Positions 8,296 to 17,172 of a stretch of 64,000 nucleotides of DNA are shown here, piece after piece. The DNA lies in assembly GCA_048465415.1 (NCBI GenBank), contig DBFWLO010000008.1, positions 221,166 to 285,165 on the forward strand, given 5' to 3'. The position numbers and the translations under genes are program-made. The first letter of the stretch is position 1. The number at the start of each line of letters is the position of its first letter. This stretch comes from Scatosoma sp048465415 (GTDB lineage Bacteria; Bacillota; Clostridia; Christensenellales; Borkfalkiaceae). Below the pieces are notes generated by a model. It saw only the letters and a program-made list of their open reading frames with translations. It had not been told where the DNA came from and made no database searches.

Positions 8296-8982
8296 ATGTT
8301 GGAAGAGAAAAGATCGCAATTTGCGGACGCGGAAACGCGTCTTAAATATAAATTTCGCGACGGCTCGCTTTTGGAAACGGCGTTCACCCATTCCACCTAC
8401 GCGAACGCGCACGGTACGGAGAGCAACGAGCGGCTGGAATATCTCGGCGACAGCGTTTTGCAGCTCGTCGTTTCCGAACTGCTCTATTTCCAGGAATCGG
8501 ACGGCGGCAAGGGACTGAGCGAAGGGGAAATGACTACGCTGCGGCAGACGCTGGTGCGCAAAGAAGCGCTGCTCGCCGCCGCCGGGCGTTTGGAGCTGGG
8601 TAAATACCTGCTTGCGGAAGGCGGCGCGGCGAACGTGGGCGATAAGACGATTTCCAGTCTGTTCGAGACGGTGACGGCGGCGATCTATCTCGACGGCGGC
8701 TACGAAGCGGCGAAAACGTTCGTGCTGACCAATCTCGAAAACACGGACATTCGTTCGACGAGAAATTATAAGGGGCTCTTACAGGAATGGCTGCAAAAGC
8801 GCGGCTGTCCGCACCCGGACTACGAGGGCACCAAAACGGGCAAGGACAACAGCCCGGTGTTTGTCTGCACGGCGCGCGGCGGCGGCGCGGAAGCGGAAGG
8901 GACGGGCAGGAGCAAGGTGAGCGCGGAACAGGAAGCTGCGAAAAAGCTCCTGGAAATCCTGTCCAAGAACCGCGAATCATAG
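8296..8982 (+). CDS. rnc: Ribonuclease III
   Basis: A 228-residue protein of normal length. The catalytic domain carries NERLEYLGDSVL near residues 43-54 and the second acidic cluster SSLFETVTAAIYLDGG near 118-133. A double-stranded RNA-binding domain fills residues 155-224. It cleaves double-stranded RNA in rRNA precursor processing and mRNA turnover. The start is ATG at 8296, 18 bp after plsX. The rnc-smc-ftsY order is classic for Bacillota. Confidence 0.96.
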   Translation: MLEEKRSQFADAETRLKYKFRDGSLLETAFTHSTYANAHGTESNERLEYLGDSVLQLVVSELLYFQESDGGKGLSEGEMTTLRQTLVRKEALLAAAGRLELGKYLLAEGGAANVGDKTISSLFETVTAAIYLDGGYEAAKTFVLTNLENTDIRSTRNYKGLLQEWLQKRGCPHPDYEGTKTGKDNSPVFVCTARGGGAEAEGTGRSKVSAEQEAAKKLLEILSKNRES

Positions 8983-9006
8983 AGAATAAGGAAAGGAGCG
9001 ACGATT

Positions 9007-12000
9007 TTGGATTTAAAGGAAATACAACTGGTCGGCTTTAAATCGTTTGCCGATAAAACGACGATTCGTTTCGACGAAGGCGTGACGTGTATCGTGGGTC
9101 CGAACGGCTGCGGAAAGAGCAACGTGGCGGACGCGGTGCGCTGGGTGCTCGGCGAACAGTCGGCGAAGAGTCTGCGCGGCACGAATATGCAGGACGTCAT
9201 TTTCGGCGGTACTTTGGAACGGAAACCCCTGTCTTTTTGTGAAGTGACGCTCGTTTTCGATAACACCAATCACATTTTCGATCTGGACTGCGCGGACGTC
9301 GCCATGACGCGCCGGCTGTATCGCAGCGGCGAGAGCAAGTACCTGATCAACGGCCAGCCGAGCCGGCTCAAAGACATCGTGACGCTCTTCCACGGTATCG
9401 GCCTGGGCAAGGAAGGATATTCGATCATCGGCCAGGGCAAGGTGGAGCAGATCATGAACGCCAAGCCGGAGGACCGCCGGCTCATCTTCGAGGAAGCGAC
9501 GGGACTCATGGTCTATAAATCCCGCAAACAGGAGATCGAGCGCAAGCTGGAAGATTCCAACTCCAATCTGTTCATCTACCGCCAGCGTATCGACGAGGCG
9601 GAGCGCCGTTTGGGGCCTTTGAGCAAACAGGCGGACGCGGCGAGGGAGTTCAACGAGTATTCCGAGTCGCTGAAAATCAACGAGGCGAATACGTACATAT
9701 ACCGCTACGAGAACGCGGAAAACGAGAAAGATAAGTTCAAAAAGGACATCGCGGGCATCTCCGACGAGATCATCTCCCTGAACGTACAGGTGGAGCGGGT
9801 AAACCGCCAGTCGGAGGAAAACCGGCATAAGATCGCGGCGGCGGACGAGGAGCTCTCTTCGCTCAACGACCGGCGCGTGGAGCTTTCCGTCGGCAACGAG
9901 CGGAAGGACGGCGAGCTTAGGCTCGCGCGCGAGCGCATGCGTACCTATCGCACGCAGATCTCCGCGGCGGCCGACGTACTCGAAGAGAGCAAAACCCGGA
10001 TCGGGGAGATCGACGACGCGGCGGCGCTCGGCGCGCAGAAGCGCAAGCGCGACGCGGCGCGTATCTCGGTGATCGAGAACGAAACGGACGTGCTGCGCTC
10101 GGCGGTCGCGGCGCTCGACAATAAAATCGAGGTATTCGAGCGGCTGACGGACGAGAAAAGGCTGAGCCAGCTTTCTTCGGCGGAAAATCTTTCCGAGATC
10201 AAGAAAAACATCGGCACGCTTTCGGCGCGTAAGGAAGCGGCGCAGGAGCGCAGAGGAGAACTTACCTCCGCGCTCGATAAGAGCCGTCAGCGCAAAGAGC
10301 GGCTGCAAGACGAGTTGTCGGCGGTGCGCGGCGATCTCAAACGCCTCAAAGACTTCACCTCGACGGGCACGCAGGCGCTCGAAGAACAGACGGAAGAGAT
10401 GCGGGAAATGCAGCTCACCGTCAATAATTTCAATCAGGAACTCTTCAACGCCAACGGCCAGCTGGCGTCCCTTCGCGACAGTCTGGAACTGTATATCAGT
10501 TTAAAGAACCGTTTTGAGGGGTATAAAGATTCGGTGAGAAGGCTGCTCTCGGTAGCGAAGACGAACCCGGACGTGGGCAACCGCGTCAAGGGCGCGTTGG
10601 CGGACATCGTGCGCACGGAACAGAAATACGAAACGGCGATTGAAACGGCGTTCGGCGGCGCGATGCAGAACGTCGTCACCGCGAGCTCGGACGACGCGCG
10701 CTATCTCATCGAATACTTAAAACGCACCAACGGCGGCATCGTTACCTTCCTGCCCGTCACGAGCATGCGTCCGAAGCCGGACACGCGCGAGATCCAGCGC
10801 GCTCTCAGCGAAAAAGGCGCTTTGGGCGTGGCGACGGAGCTTGTGCAGTACGACGACTATTACTATAACGTCATCAGCAACCTTTTGGGCAATACGCTGA
10901 TCTGCGACAACATTTTCAACGCCAACGCGATCGCGAAGAAGTACGGTAACTCCTTCAAAATCGTCACGCTCGACGGCGATATCGTCATGACGAGCGGCGC
11001 GATGACGGGCGGCAGCCGCAGGAAGGACGCGGGCTCCCTGCTTTCCAACGAGCGCAAGATCCAGGAATGTAAGGAGAATATCGCCCGGAAGCAGAAATAT
11101 ATCGAGAAACTGAAAACGGCGATTTCGGAGAGCGAAGCGGCGAGAAAGGCGGCGGAAGAGGAAGTGGAAAAACTCCGCGCCAAGTACCAGTCCGCAAATA
11201 CCGAGCAGGCGGCGCTCGAACAGCGCGAAGCCGCGGTGTTGCAGCAGATCTCGGAAGCGGACGGGGATATCGCCGTCTACGAAGAGGCTCTTAAAGAGCT
11301 CGAAGAGCGTTTAAAAGCGTTGGCGGACGAGGAAGCGAACTCTTCCCAGAGCGAGGAAGCGCTCAATTCCCTGCGCGCCAGCGCGGAAGAAGAATTGACG
11401 AGCCAGAAGAGCCAGTGCGAGCGCTTCAAGGAAGAGCGCGCGGAAAAGAGTAAAAAGCTCCACGATCTGGAAGTGGAGTACGCGGCGCTCCTCTCGTCCC
11501 TCGAAAAAGAAGAAGCGGACGAAAAACGTCTGGCGGCGGAGAAGGAAGAGCTTTTAAAGCGCATTTTCGACACGGAGACGGCGAAAGGAGACCTCGAAGA
11601 AAAGCTGCGCGCTCTGGAAGCGGAAGCGCAGGAAAAAGAGCTCACCGAGGAAGAGAAAAAGGCGGTGCAGGCGATTCTCGACAAGATCGCGGCGATCTCC
11701 GTGGAAAAGGAAGAAATCAACGCCCGCCAGCTCGAACTCGAAGCCCGGAAAAACGCCTTGCAGGAAAGCATTACGAAACAATCGGACAAGCGCTATAAAT
11801 GCGAGATCGAGATCAGTAAGATCGACACCAACCTCGAAAATATGCGCCTGAGAATCGAAGAAGCGTACGCGATGGACTACGAAGCCTGCCTCGCTCTCCG
11901 CGCGGAGAATTTCAATGTCGACGAAGCGGCGTCCCTGATCAGCGTATTGAAGCGGAAAATCACCATGCTCGGCGCGGTCAATCCCAACGCCGTCGAGGAA

Positions 12001-12603
12001 TACGCCGAGGAAAAGGCGCACTATGACGAAATGGTGACGCAGCGCGACGACTTGCAGAAAGCGATCGAAGATCTGACGGTCGCGCTCGACGAGATCCGCG
12101 GCGAAATGCTCAAACTCTTCGACGCCGGCTTCAACGAAATCAACGAAAACTTCAAAACCACGTTCAAGGAACTCTTCGGCGGCGGCAAGGCCGAACTCGA
12201 ACTCGACTACGAGGAGGGAGAGGATCCCTTGAACGCGGGCGTGGAGATCGTCGCCTGTCCGCCGGGCAAGAAACTGACGAAAATCTCTCTGCTTTCGGGC
12301 GGCGAGCGCGCGCTGACGGCGATCGCCATTCTCTTCGCGATTTTAAAAGCCCGTCCCATGCCATTCTGTATCCTCGACGAGATCGAAGCCGCGCTCGACG
12401 ACGCCAACGTGGACAGATTCGCTTCCTATTTGAAACGCTTCTCCGAAGAAACGCAGTTCATCGTCATCACGCACAGAAAACCGACCATGAACCAGGCGGA
12501 TTCGCTCTTCGGCGTGACGATGCAGGAAAAGGGCGTCTCTAAGATCGTCTCCGTCAAACTGGCGGAAGTGGAACAGCGTCTCGGCGCGGGTACGGTCGAA
12601 TAA
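9007..12603 (+). CDS. smc: Chromosome segregation protein SMC
   Basis: A full-length 1198-residue SMC ATPase with a TTG start behind GGAAAGGAG. Order of parts: N-terminal head with Walker A GPNGCGKSNV (about 32-41), long coiled coil, hinge at about 510-670 ending in the conserved GAMTGGSRRK, returning coiled coil to about 1030, and C-terminal head with signature LLSGGERALTAIAI and Walker B FCILDEIEAALDDANV. With ScpA and ScpB it forms the condensin that loads at parS sites and aligns chromosome arms. scpA and scpB are not in the window. Confidence 0.98.
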   Translation: MDLKEIQLVGFKSFADKTTIRFDEGVTCIVGPNGCGKSNVADAVRWVLGEQSAKSLRGTNMQDVIFGGTLERKPLSFCEVTLVFDNTNHIFDLDCADVAMTRRLYRSGESKYLINGQPSRLKDIVTLFHGIGLGKEGYSIIGQGKVEQIMNAKPEDRRLIFEEATGLMVYKSRKQEIERKLEDSNSNLFIYRQRIDEAERRLGPLSKQADAAREFNEYSESLKINEANTYIYRYENAENEKDKFKKDIAGISDEIISLNVQVERVNRQSEENRHKIAAADEELSSLNDRRVELSVGNERKDGELRLARERMRTYRTQISAAADVLEESKTRIGEIDDAAALGAQKRKRDAARISVIENETDVLRSAVAALDNKIEVFERLTDEKRLSQLSSAENLSEIKKNIGTLSARKEAAQERRGELTSALDKSRQRKERLQDELSAVRGDLKRLKDFTSTGTQALEEQTEEMREMQLTVNNFNQELFNANGQLASLRDSLELYISLKNRFEGYKDSVRRLLSVAKTNPDVGNRVKGALADIVRTEQKYETAIETAFGGAMQNVVTASSDDARYLIEYLKRTNGGIVTFLPVTSMRPKPDTREIQRALSEKGALGVATELVQYDDYYYNVISNLLGNTLICDNIFNANAIAKKYGNSFKIVTLDGDIVMTSGAMTGGSRRKDAGSLLSNERKIQECKENIARKQKYIEKLKTAISESEAARKAAEEEVEKLRAKYQSANTEQAALEQREAAVLQQISEADGDIAVYEEALKELEERLKALADEEANSSQSEEALNSLRASAEEELTSQKSQCERFKEERAEKSKKLHDLEVEYAALLSSLEKEEADEKRLAAEKEELLKRIFDTETAKGDLEEKLRALEAEAQEKELTEEEKKAVQAILDKIAAISVEKEEINARQLELEARKNALQESITKQSDKRYKCEIEISKIDTNLENMRLRIEEAYAMDYEACLALRAENFNVDEAASLISVLKRKITMLGAVNPNAVEEYAEEKAHYDEMVTQRDDLQKAIEDLTVALDEIRGEMLKLFDAGFNEINENFKTTFKELFGGGKAELELDYEEGEDPLNAGVEIVACPPGKKLTKISLLSGGERALTAIAILFAILKARPMPFCILDEIEAALDDANVDRFASYLKRFSEETQFIVITHRKPTMNQADSLFGVTMQEKGVSKIVSVKLAEVEQRLGAGTVE

Positions 12604-12625
12604 AGGAAACAGTAAGGAGTCTCAA

Positions 12626-13522
12626 ATGGGTATCTTCGGAAAGCTCTTCGGAGCGCTGAAAAAGACAAAAGATAATTTCTCGGAAAAGCTGCGTATGCTC
12701 TTTTCCAAAAATAAACTCGGCAATGAATTTTACGAGGAACTCGAAGAAATCCTTATCTCTTCCGACGTTTCCGTCTCTACGGCGGAAGAAGTGGTGGAGC
12801 GCGTGAAAGAACGCGCCATCGGCGAAAAGCTCAAAGACGAGGTCTATGTCACCGAGCTGCTTCGGGAGATCCTCGCCGATATTTTGGAAGAGGCGGAAGT
12901 TCCCGAGCTATCCTATCCCTGCGTGCTCATGCTCGTGGGCGTCAACGGCGTCGGCAAAACGACCACCATCGGCAAATTAGCCAACTATTTCGTGTCTAAG
13001 GGCAAAAGCGTCACGGTGGCCGCGGCGGATACCTTCCGCGCGGCGGCGGGCGAACAGCTCTCCGTTTGGGCGGACCGGGCAAAGGTCAGAATCGTCAAAC
13101 ACGAGGAAGGCAGCGATCCCGCGGCGGTCATTTTCGACGCGGTATCTTCGGCGAAGGCGAAAAAGACGGACGTCGTCATCGTCGATACCGCCGGCCGTCT
13201 GCACGTCAAGGATAATCTCATGAAAGAACTGCAAAAAATGGACCGAGTCGTTTCCAGAGAATATCCCGAAGCGGATTTCTTAAAACTCCTGGTGCTCGAC
13301 GCCACGACCGGCCAGAACGCCATGAGCCAGGCCCGCGTCTTCGACGAGGCGGTGGAACTCGACGGACTTGTGCTCACCAAACTCGACGGTACGGCGAAGG
13401 GCGGCTTCGTGTTCTCGCTCGCTTCCGAATTGGCTCTCCCCGTCATTTTCGCGGGTACGGGCGAGAAAATAGAAGACCTGGAAAAATTCGACGCCAAAAG
13501 TTTTGTGGAGGCAATCCTCTGA
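12626..13522 (+). CDS. ftsY: Signal recognition particle receptor FtsY
   Basis: A 298-residue SRP-GTPase, lacking the long acidic A domain of enterobacteria as is usual in Bacillota. The N domain spans about 1-85. G1 is GVNGVGKTTTIGKLA (about 101-115), G3 DTAGRL, and G4 TKLDGTAKGG near residue 252. FtsY docks ribosome-SRP complexes at the membrane for cotranslational insertion. It follows smc by 22 bp, and a strong terminator ends the operon. The usual neighbour ffh is not present. Confidence 0.97.
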   Translation: MGIFGKLFGALKKTKDNFSEKLRMLFSKNKLGNEFYEELEEILISSDVSVSTAEEVVERVKERAIGEKLKDEVYVTELLREILADILEEAEVPELSYPCVLMLVGVNGVGKTTTIGKLANYFVSKGKSVTVAAADTFRAAAGEQLSVWADRAKVRIVKHEEGSDPAAVIFDAVSSAKAKKTDVVIVDTAGRLHVKDNLMKELQKMDRVVSREYPEADFLKLLVLDATTGQNAMSQARVFDEAVELDGLVLTKLDGTAKGGFVFSLASELALPVIFAGTGEKIEDLEKFDAKSFVEAIL

Positions 13523-13566
13523 TAAAAAGAGACGGGCAGGTCTGCGATTACCGCAAAAGCAATTAT

Positions 13567-13624
13567 AAACGGGCACACCGTGTACGCAATGAGTTTTTCG
13601 CGTACCGGCCGCCCGTTTTTTTGT
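13567..13624 (+). terminator. Terminator after ftsY
   Basis: AAACGGGC (13567-13574) pairs with GCCCGTTT (13611-13618); inside it GTACGC (13582-13587) pairs with GCGTAC (13600-13605). A T-run follows. It closes the asnS-to-ftsY block. Confidence 0.8.
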
Positions 13625-13660
13625 TTTTTATCAAGAAGGGAGAGATTTTTGTTCGGAATA

Positions 13661-13689
13661 TTGACTTTTCCGGTAAAGTGTGGTAAAAT
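13661..13689 (+). promoter_or_regulatory. Promoter for the ABC transporter pair
   Basis: TTGACT (13661-13666), 17-bp spacer, TAAAAT (13684-13689), about 45 bp ahead of the ATP-binding gene. Confidence 0.65.
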
Positions 13690-13732
13690 AAAAGCACTAT
13701 GAATTGTCCGCGGCGGCGGACGAAGGAGAACT

Positions 13733-14434
13733 ATGGAAAATATATTGGAGTGTACGAACCTGACGAAGGATTATAAGGGGCTCCGTGCGCTCAATAATCT
13801 GACGTTTTCCGTACCGGATACGGGGAGCGTCGTCGGACTGCTCGGCACCAACGGCAGCGGCAAAACCACCTTTATCAAAATGCTGGCGGGGCTTTTGGTT
13901 CCCACGTCGGGGCATATCTCGATCGCGGGCATGCCCGTAGGCACGGAGACGAAATCCATCGTCGCCTACCTCCCCGACAGCAATTTCCTCAACGACACGT
14001 TCAGCGTGGCGCAGGAAGTGGAATACTATCGTGATTTTTTCGCGGACTTCGATCAGGATCGCGCCTGGAAAATGATCGACGAGCTCGGCGTGAGCAGGAC
14101 GCAGAAAGTGCGCTCCCTCTCCAAAGGCACAAAGGAGAAGCTGGGGCTGATTTTGACGCTTGCGCGGAACGCCAGACTATATATTTTCGACGAGCCGATC
14201 GCCGGCGTCGATCCGGCGGCGCGGGACTATATTCTCCGCACGCTGGCCACCAACCGCGCGCCCGATTCCACGATGATCATCTGCACCCACCTGATCGCCG
14301 ATATCGAGCCGATCCTCGATTACGTCCTCTTCTTGCAGGGCGGCAACATCATTCTGCAAGGCTTCGCCAACGAAATCCGTAAGGGCGAAGGCAAGACGAT
14401 CGACCAGCTTTTCAGGGAGGTATTCAGATGGTAA
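13733..14434 (+). CDS. ABC transporter ATP-binding protein
   Basis: A 233-residue nucleotide-binding subunit. Walker A is GTNGSGKTT (about 39-47), the signature is the slightly divergent SLSKGTKEKLGL (about 124-135), and Walker B is ARLYIFDEPIAGVDP. The degenerate LSKG signature and short C-terminus resemble the YtrB/BcrA-type exporter subgroup. It overlaps the next gene by 7 bp, so the two likely form one exporter. The substrate is unknown; relatives handle peptides, bacitracin-like antibiotics or acetoin, but nothing here decides. Confidence 0.9.
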   Translation: MENILECTNLTKDYKGLRALNNLTFSVPDTGSVVGLLGTNGSGKTTFIKMLAGLLVPTSGHISIAGMPVGTETKSIVAYLPDSNFLNDTFSVAQEVEYYRDFFADFDQDRAWKMIDELGVSRTQKVRSLSKGTKEKLGLILTLARNARLYIFDEPIAGVDPAARDYILRTLATNRAPDSTMIICTHLIADIEPILDYVLFLQGGNIILQGFANEIRKGEGKTIDQLFREVFRW

Positions 14435-15486
14435 CGGACGAAAATAAATACTGGTTTGACGACGATGACAAAACCCAGCCCAATCCGTCGGAGCCCGTTC
14501 GCGGCAATGAGGACGGGGATCTGTTCGGCGAGAACCCCGCGCCTGCGCCGGAACTGACAGCGCCTTCCGCGTCGCCCGTGTCCCCGTCCGCGCCGGACGA
14601 TCCCCACGCGCGGCATTATCAGTCCGATTTCGCGGAGCGCGTCAATACGCCGCGGGGGGATCTGAATAAATCGGGGCGGATCAAGGCTCTGCGCGGCCAC
14701 ATGCTGAATAAGCTCCTGAAATACGACTACCGCGCGGTGTTCCGTTTTTTGGTTCCCTGCTATATCGTCGTCGTCGCGCTGGCGGCGCTTTGCTCGCTCT
14801 CGTTCCTCTTCACCAGGAACTTGGACAGCTATACGGTGCTCCGCGTCCGCTCTACGATCTACGCTCTGTACTCGATGAGTATTCTCGTGTGTGCCGGCGG
14901 CTGTACGATCGTCATCGCCACAAGGTTCCAGAAAAATCTTTTTTCGGGCGAGGGATATCTGACGCTTTCCATTCCCGCGACTCCGGAAGAACATATTTTT
15001 TCCAAACTCATCAGCGGCCTGACGACGATCCTTCTCACGTGGGCGGTGACCGGTCTTTCTTTCCTGATCGTCGCTCTGCCTTATAGTGGGGACGTTCTTG
15101 CTTATGTGAAACTTTTCTTTGAAAATATAGGCGCTTTGTTTGCCGACTATCCCTTGGATACGACGCTTAGCCTCTTCGAACTGCTTTTGCTGGTTCCGCT
15201 CGCCGCGCTCGGATCGTTGGAGCTCATTCATTGCTGTATCTGCGTAGGCCAGATGTTCACGACGAAAAATCGTACCGGCGCGGCGGTCTTGTGTTTCTTT
15301 ATCTTTACCGTTATCCTGGAAACCGTCGCGGTATTTTTGGCGACTATCCCGGGAATCGGCAGCTTTTTCAACGCGCTGGGCGATCACGGCTCGATGTGGT
15401 TCTTCATCGCTCTTCTCGCGGGCTTCGACGTAGGTACGTTCTTTTTCCAGCGCTATGTGGTGAAAAAACGAGTGAATCTGGCGTAA
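14428..15486 (+). CDS. ABC transporter membrane protein
   Basis: A 352-residue protein. The first 90 residues are hydrophilic, rich in D, P, E and A, and probably disordered in the cytoplasm. About six membrane segments follow: VPCYIVVVALAALCSLSFLF, SMSILVCAGGCTIVIA, ITTILLTWAVTGLSFLIVAL, FELLLLVPLAALGSL, LCFFIFTVILETVAVFL and MWFFIALLAGF (with close variants at the edges). It overlaps the ATP-binding gene and is its likely partner permease. The long disordered N-terminal extension is unusual for ABC-2 type permeases. The substrate is not known. Confidence 0.82.
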   Translation: MVTDENKYWFDDDDKTQPNPSEPVRGNEDGDLFGENPAPAPELTAPSASPVSPSAPDDPHARHYQSDFAERVNTPRGDLNKSGRIKALRGHMLNKLLKYDYRAVFRFLVPCYIVVVALAALCSLSFLFTRNLDSYTVLRVRSTIYALYSMSILVCAGGCTIVIATRFQKNLFSGEGYLTLSIPATPEEHIFSKLISGLTTILLTWAVTGLSFLIVALPYSGDVLAYVKLFFENIGALFADYPLDTTLSLFELLLLVPLAALGSLELIHCCICVGQMFTTKNRTGAAVLCFFIFTVILETVAVFLATIPGIGSFFNALGDHGSMWFFIALLAGFDVGTFFFQRYVVKKRVNLA

Positions 15487-15492
15487 AAAATA

Positions 15493-16161
15493 ATGAGAAT
15501 CGACATACTGACCTTGTTTCCCGATATGTTTTCGGCGCTGGGCGAGAGTATTCTCGGCCGGGCGCGGAAGGCGGGAAAAATAGAAATCAACGTCGTCAAT
15601 ATCCGCGATTACACCGAGGATAAGCATTTGAAATGCGACGACTATCCCTTCGGCGGCGGCGCGGGCATGGTGATGATGCCCCAGCCGATCGGCAGCGCCA
15701 TAGACGCGCTGGATAAGGAGCATAAAGCCCGCCGTATCTATCTTTCGCCGAAAGGCGAAACGCTCCGCCAGCAGAAAGTATTTTCCCTGCTCGCCTACGA
15801 ACATCTGATTCTGCTCTGCGGCCATTACGAGGGCGTGGATCAGCGCGCGATCGATCTCTTCATAGACGAGGAGATCTCGATCGGGGACTATGTGCTGACG
15901 GGCGGCGAACTGCCGGCGATGGTGCTCGTGGACTGCGTGTCGCGGTACGTGGACGGAGTAATCAGCACGTCGTCGCTCGTGGATGAAAGTTTTTCGGAGA
16001 ATCTGCTCGAATATCCGCAGTATACGCGTCCGCAGGAATACCGCGGTCTGAGCGTACCGGAGGTGTTGCGGAGCGGCGACCACGCGAAAGTGGATAAATG
16101 GCGGCGGGAAGAGGCGCTGAAACTGACGAGGAAACTGAGGCCGGATTTGTTGGGTAAGTGA
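15493..16161 (+). CDS. trmD: tRNA (guanine-N1-)-methyltransferase TrmD
   Basis: A 222-residue SPOUT methyltransferase starting MRIDILTLFPDMF, with the trefoil-knot motifs LLCGHYEGVDQR, SIGDYVLTGGELPA and the YPQYTRP segment near residue 175. It methylates G37 of tRNAs with a G at position 36, using S-adenosylmethionine, and prevents +1 frameshifting. In most Bacillota it sits in rpsP-rimM-trmD-rplS. None of those partners is present here; an ABC transporter lies upstream and rbgA downstream. The stop codon lies inside the first copy of a 12-bp tandem repeat. Confidence 0.97.
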   Translation: MRIDILTLFPDMFSALGESILGRARKAGKIEINVVNIRDYTEDKHLKCDDYPFGGGAGMVMMPQPIGSAIDALDKEHKARRIYLSPKGETLRQQKVFSLLAYEHLILLCGHYEGVDQRAIDLFIDEEISIGDYVLTGGELPAMVLVDCVSRYVDGVISTSSLVDESFSENLLEYPQYTRPQEYRGLSVPEVLRSGDHAKVDKWRREEALKLTRKLRPDLLGK

Positions 16162-16200
16162 AGGATAAAGCGAAGGATAAAGTGAAGGATAAAGCGAAGG
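16158..16200. repeat. 12-bp tandem repeat, about 3.5 copies
   Basis: The unit GTGAAGGATAAA alternates with GCGAAGGATAAA: 16158-16169, 16170-16181, 16182-16193 and a partial copy 16194-16200. It starts at the trmD stop. Units differ only at the second base. Confidence 0.85.
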
Positions 16201-16283
16201 GCGGCACGGATTGACCGTTAAAGGACAATTTGCGCCGCCCGAGTATTTGACGAAGGGAAAAGCGAGAGAAAGAAGGAGAAGGA

Positions 16284-17144
16284 ATGGCAAAGACGATCCA
16301 GTGGTTTCCCGGCCACATGACGAAAGCGATGCGGGACATGGAGGAGAAACGGGAACTCTGCGACGGAGTGATCTGCGTCCTCGACGCGCGCGCGCCGGCG
16401 GCGACGCTGAATAAGAATTTAAAGAAAATTTTCGGGGAAAAACCGATCCTGTATCTTCTCAATAAAGCGGACCTGGCGGACGCGCGGGCGGACGGTTTTG
16501 TCAGGCTCATCGAGGAGAAGGGGCGCGCCTGCGTCAAGTGCAACTCCGCAGATTCCTCGTCGAAGCGCGTCCTCGTGCAGCGGCTCGCCGCGTTGACGCG
16601 GGAAAAGCGCGAACGCGCGGAGGCGAAAGGGCTGAATAGGACTTTCCGTTTCATGGTAGCGGGGATCCCGAACACGGGCAAGAGCACGGTGGTGAATCTT
16701 TTGAGCGGCCAGAAACGGGCGAAGACGGGCGATAAGGCGGGGGTGACGCGCGACGTGCGCTGGCTTCGCTGCGGCGAGTTCGATCTTTTAGATACGCCCG
16801 GCACCATGCCCCCTTCCTTCGATAATCAGATCCTTGCGCGGCATCTCGCGTACATCGGCAGTATCAACGACGATATCCTCGATATGGACGACGTGGCGCT
16901 CGAACTTTTGGGCGAACTCGCGCAAAAATATCCCGCCTGCCTCACCCGGCGTTACGGAATCACCGATTTTTCGGAAAAGCTGGGCATGTACGAGACGCTG
17001 TGTAAAAGGCGGGGGTTCGTGCTCAAAGGCGGGGATTTCGATTACGAGCGCGGCGCGAAAGCGCTTATCGACGATTTCCGTAAAGGACGGATCGGCCGGG
17101 TGTGTCTGGAAGACGCGTCCGACTATCGGGAGCTCCCCTTTTAA
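16284..17144 (+). CDS. rbgA: Ribosome biogenesis GTPase YlqF/RbgA
   Basis: A 286-residue circularly permuted GTPase. It begins IQWFPGHMTKAMRDM, as the family does. G4 (LLNKADL, about 54-60) comes before G1 (GIPNTGKSTVVNLL, about 127-140) and G3 (LDTPGTMPP, about 172-180). RbgA promotes late assembly of the 50S subunit, around uL6 and bL27. The ATG follows AAGGAGAAGG. It starts the rbgA-rnhB-yraN cluster that is common in Bacillota. Confidence 0.95.
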   Translation: MAKTIQWFPGHMTKAMRDMEEKRELCDGVICVLDARAPAATLNKNLKKIFGEKPILYLLNKADLADARADGFVRLIEEKGRACVKCNSADSSSKRVLVQRLAALTREKRERAEAKGLNRTFRFMVAGIPNTGKSTVVNLLSGQKRAKTGDKAGVTRDVRWLRCGEFDLLDTPGTMPPSFDNQILARHLAYIGSINDDILDMDDVALELLGELAQKYPACLTRRYGITDFSEKLGMYETLCKRRGFVLKGGDFDYERGAKALIDDFRKGRIGRVCLEDASDYRELPF

Positions 17145-17172
17145 GGAGCAATAAATAAACGGAGAATTTCAG

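Noticed and set aside
9013..10308. 431-codon minus-strand frame opposite smc
   Set aside because: Antisense shadow of the SMC head and coiled-coil region; no start signals or family match.
16158..16200. CRISPR-like repeat
   Set aside because: Units are 12 bp without spacers; it is a simple tandem repeat.
14320..16290. 656-codon open frame on the minus strand opposite the ABC permease and trmD
   Set aside because: It lies antisense to well-supported genes and its product is a low-complexity Arg/His/Gln-rich sequence. Long antisense frames are common in this GC-rich codon usage.
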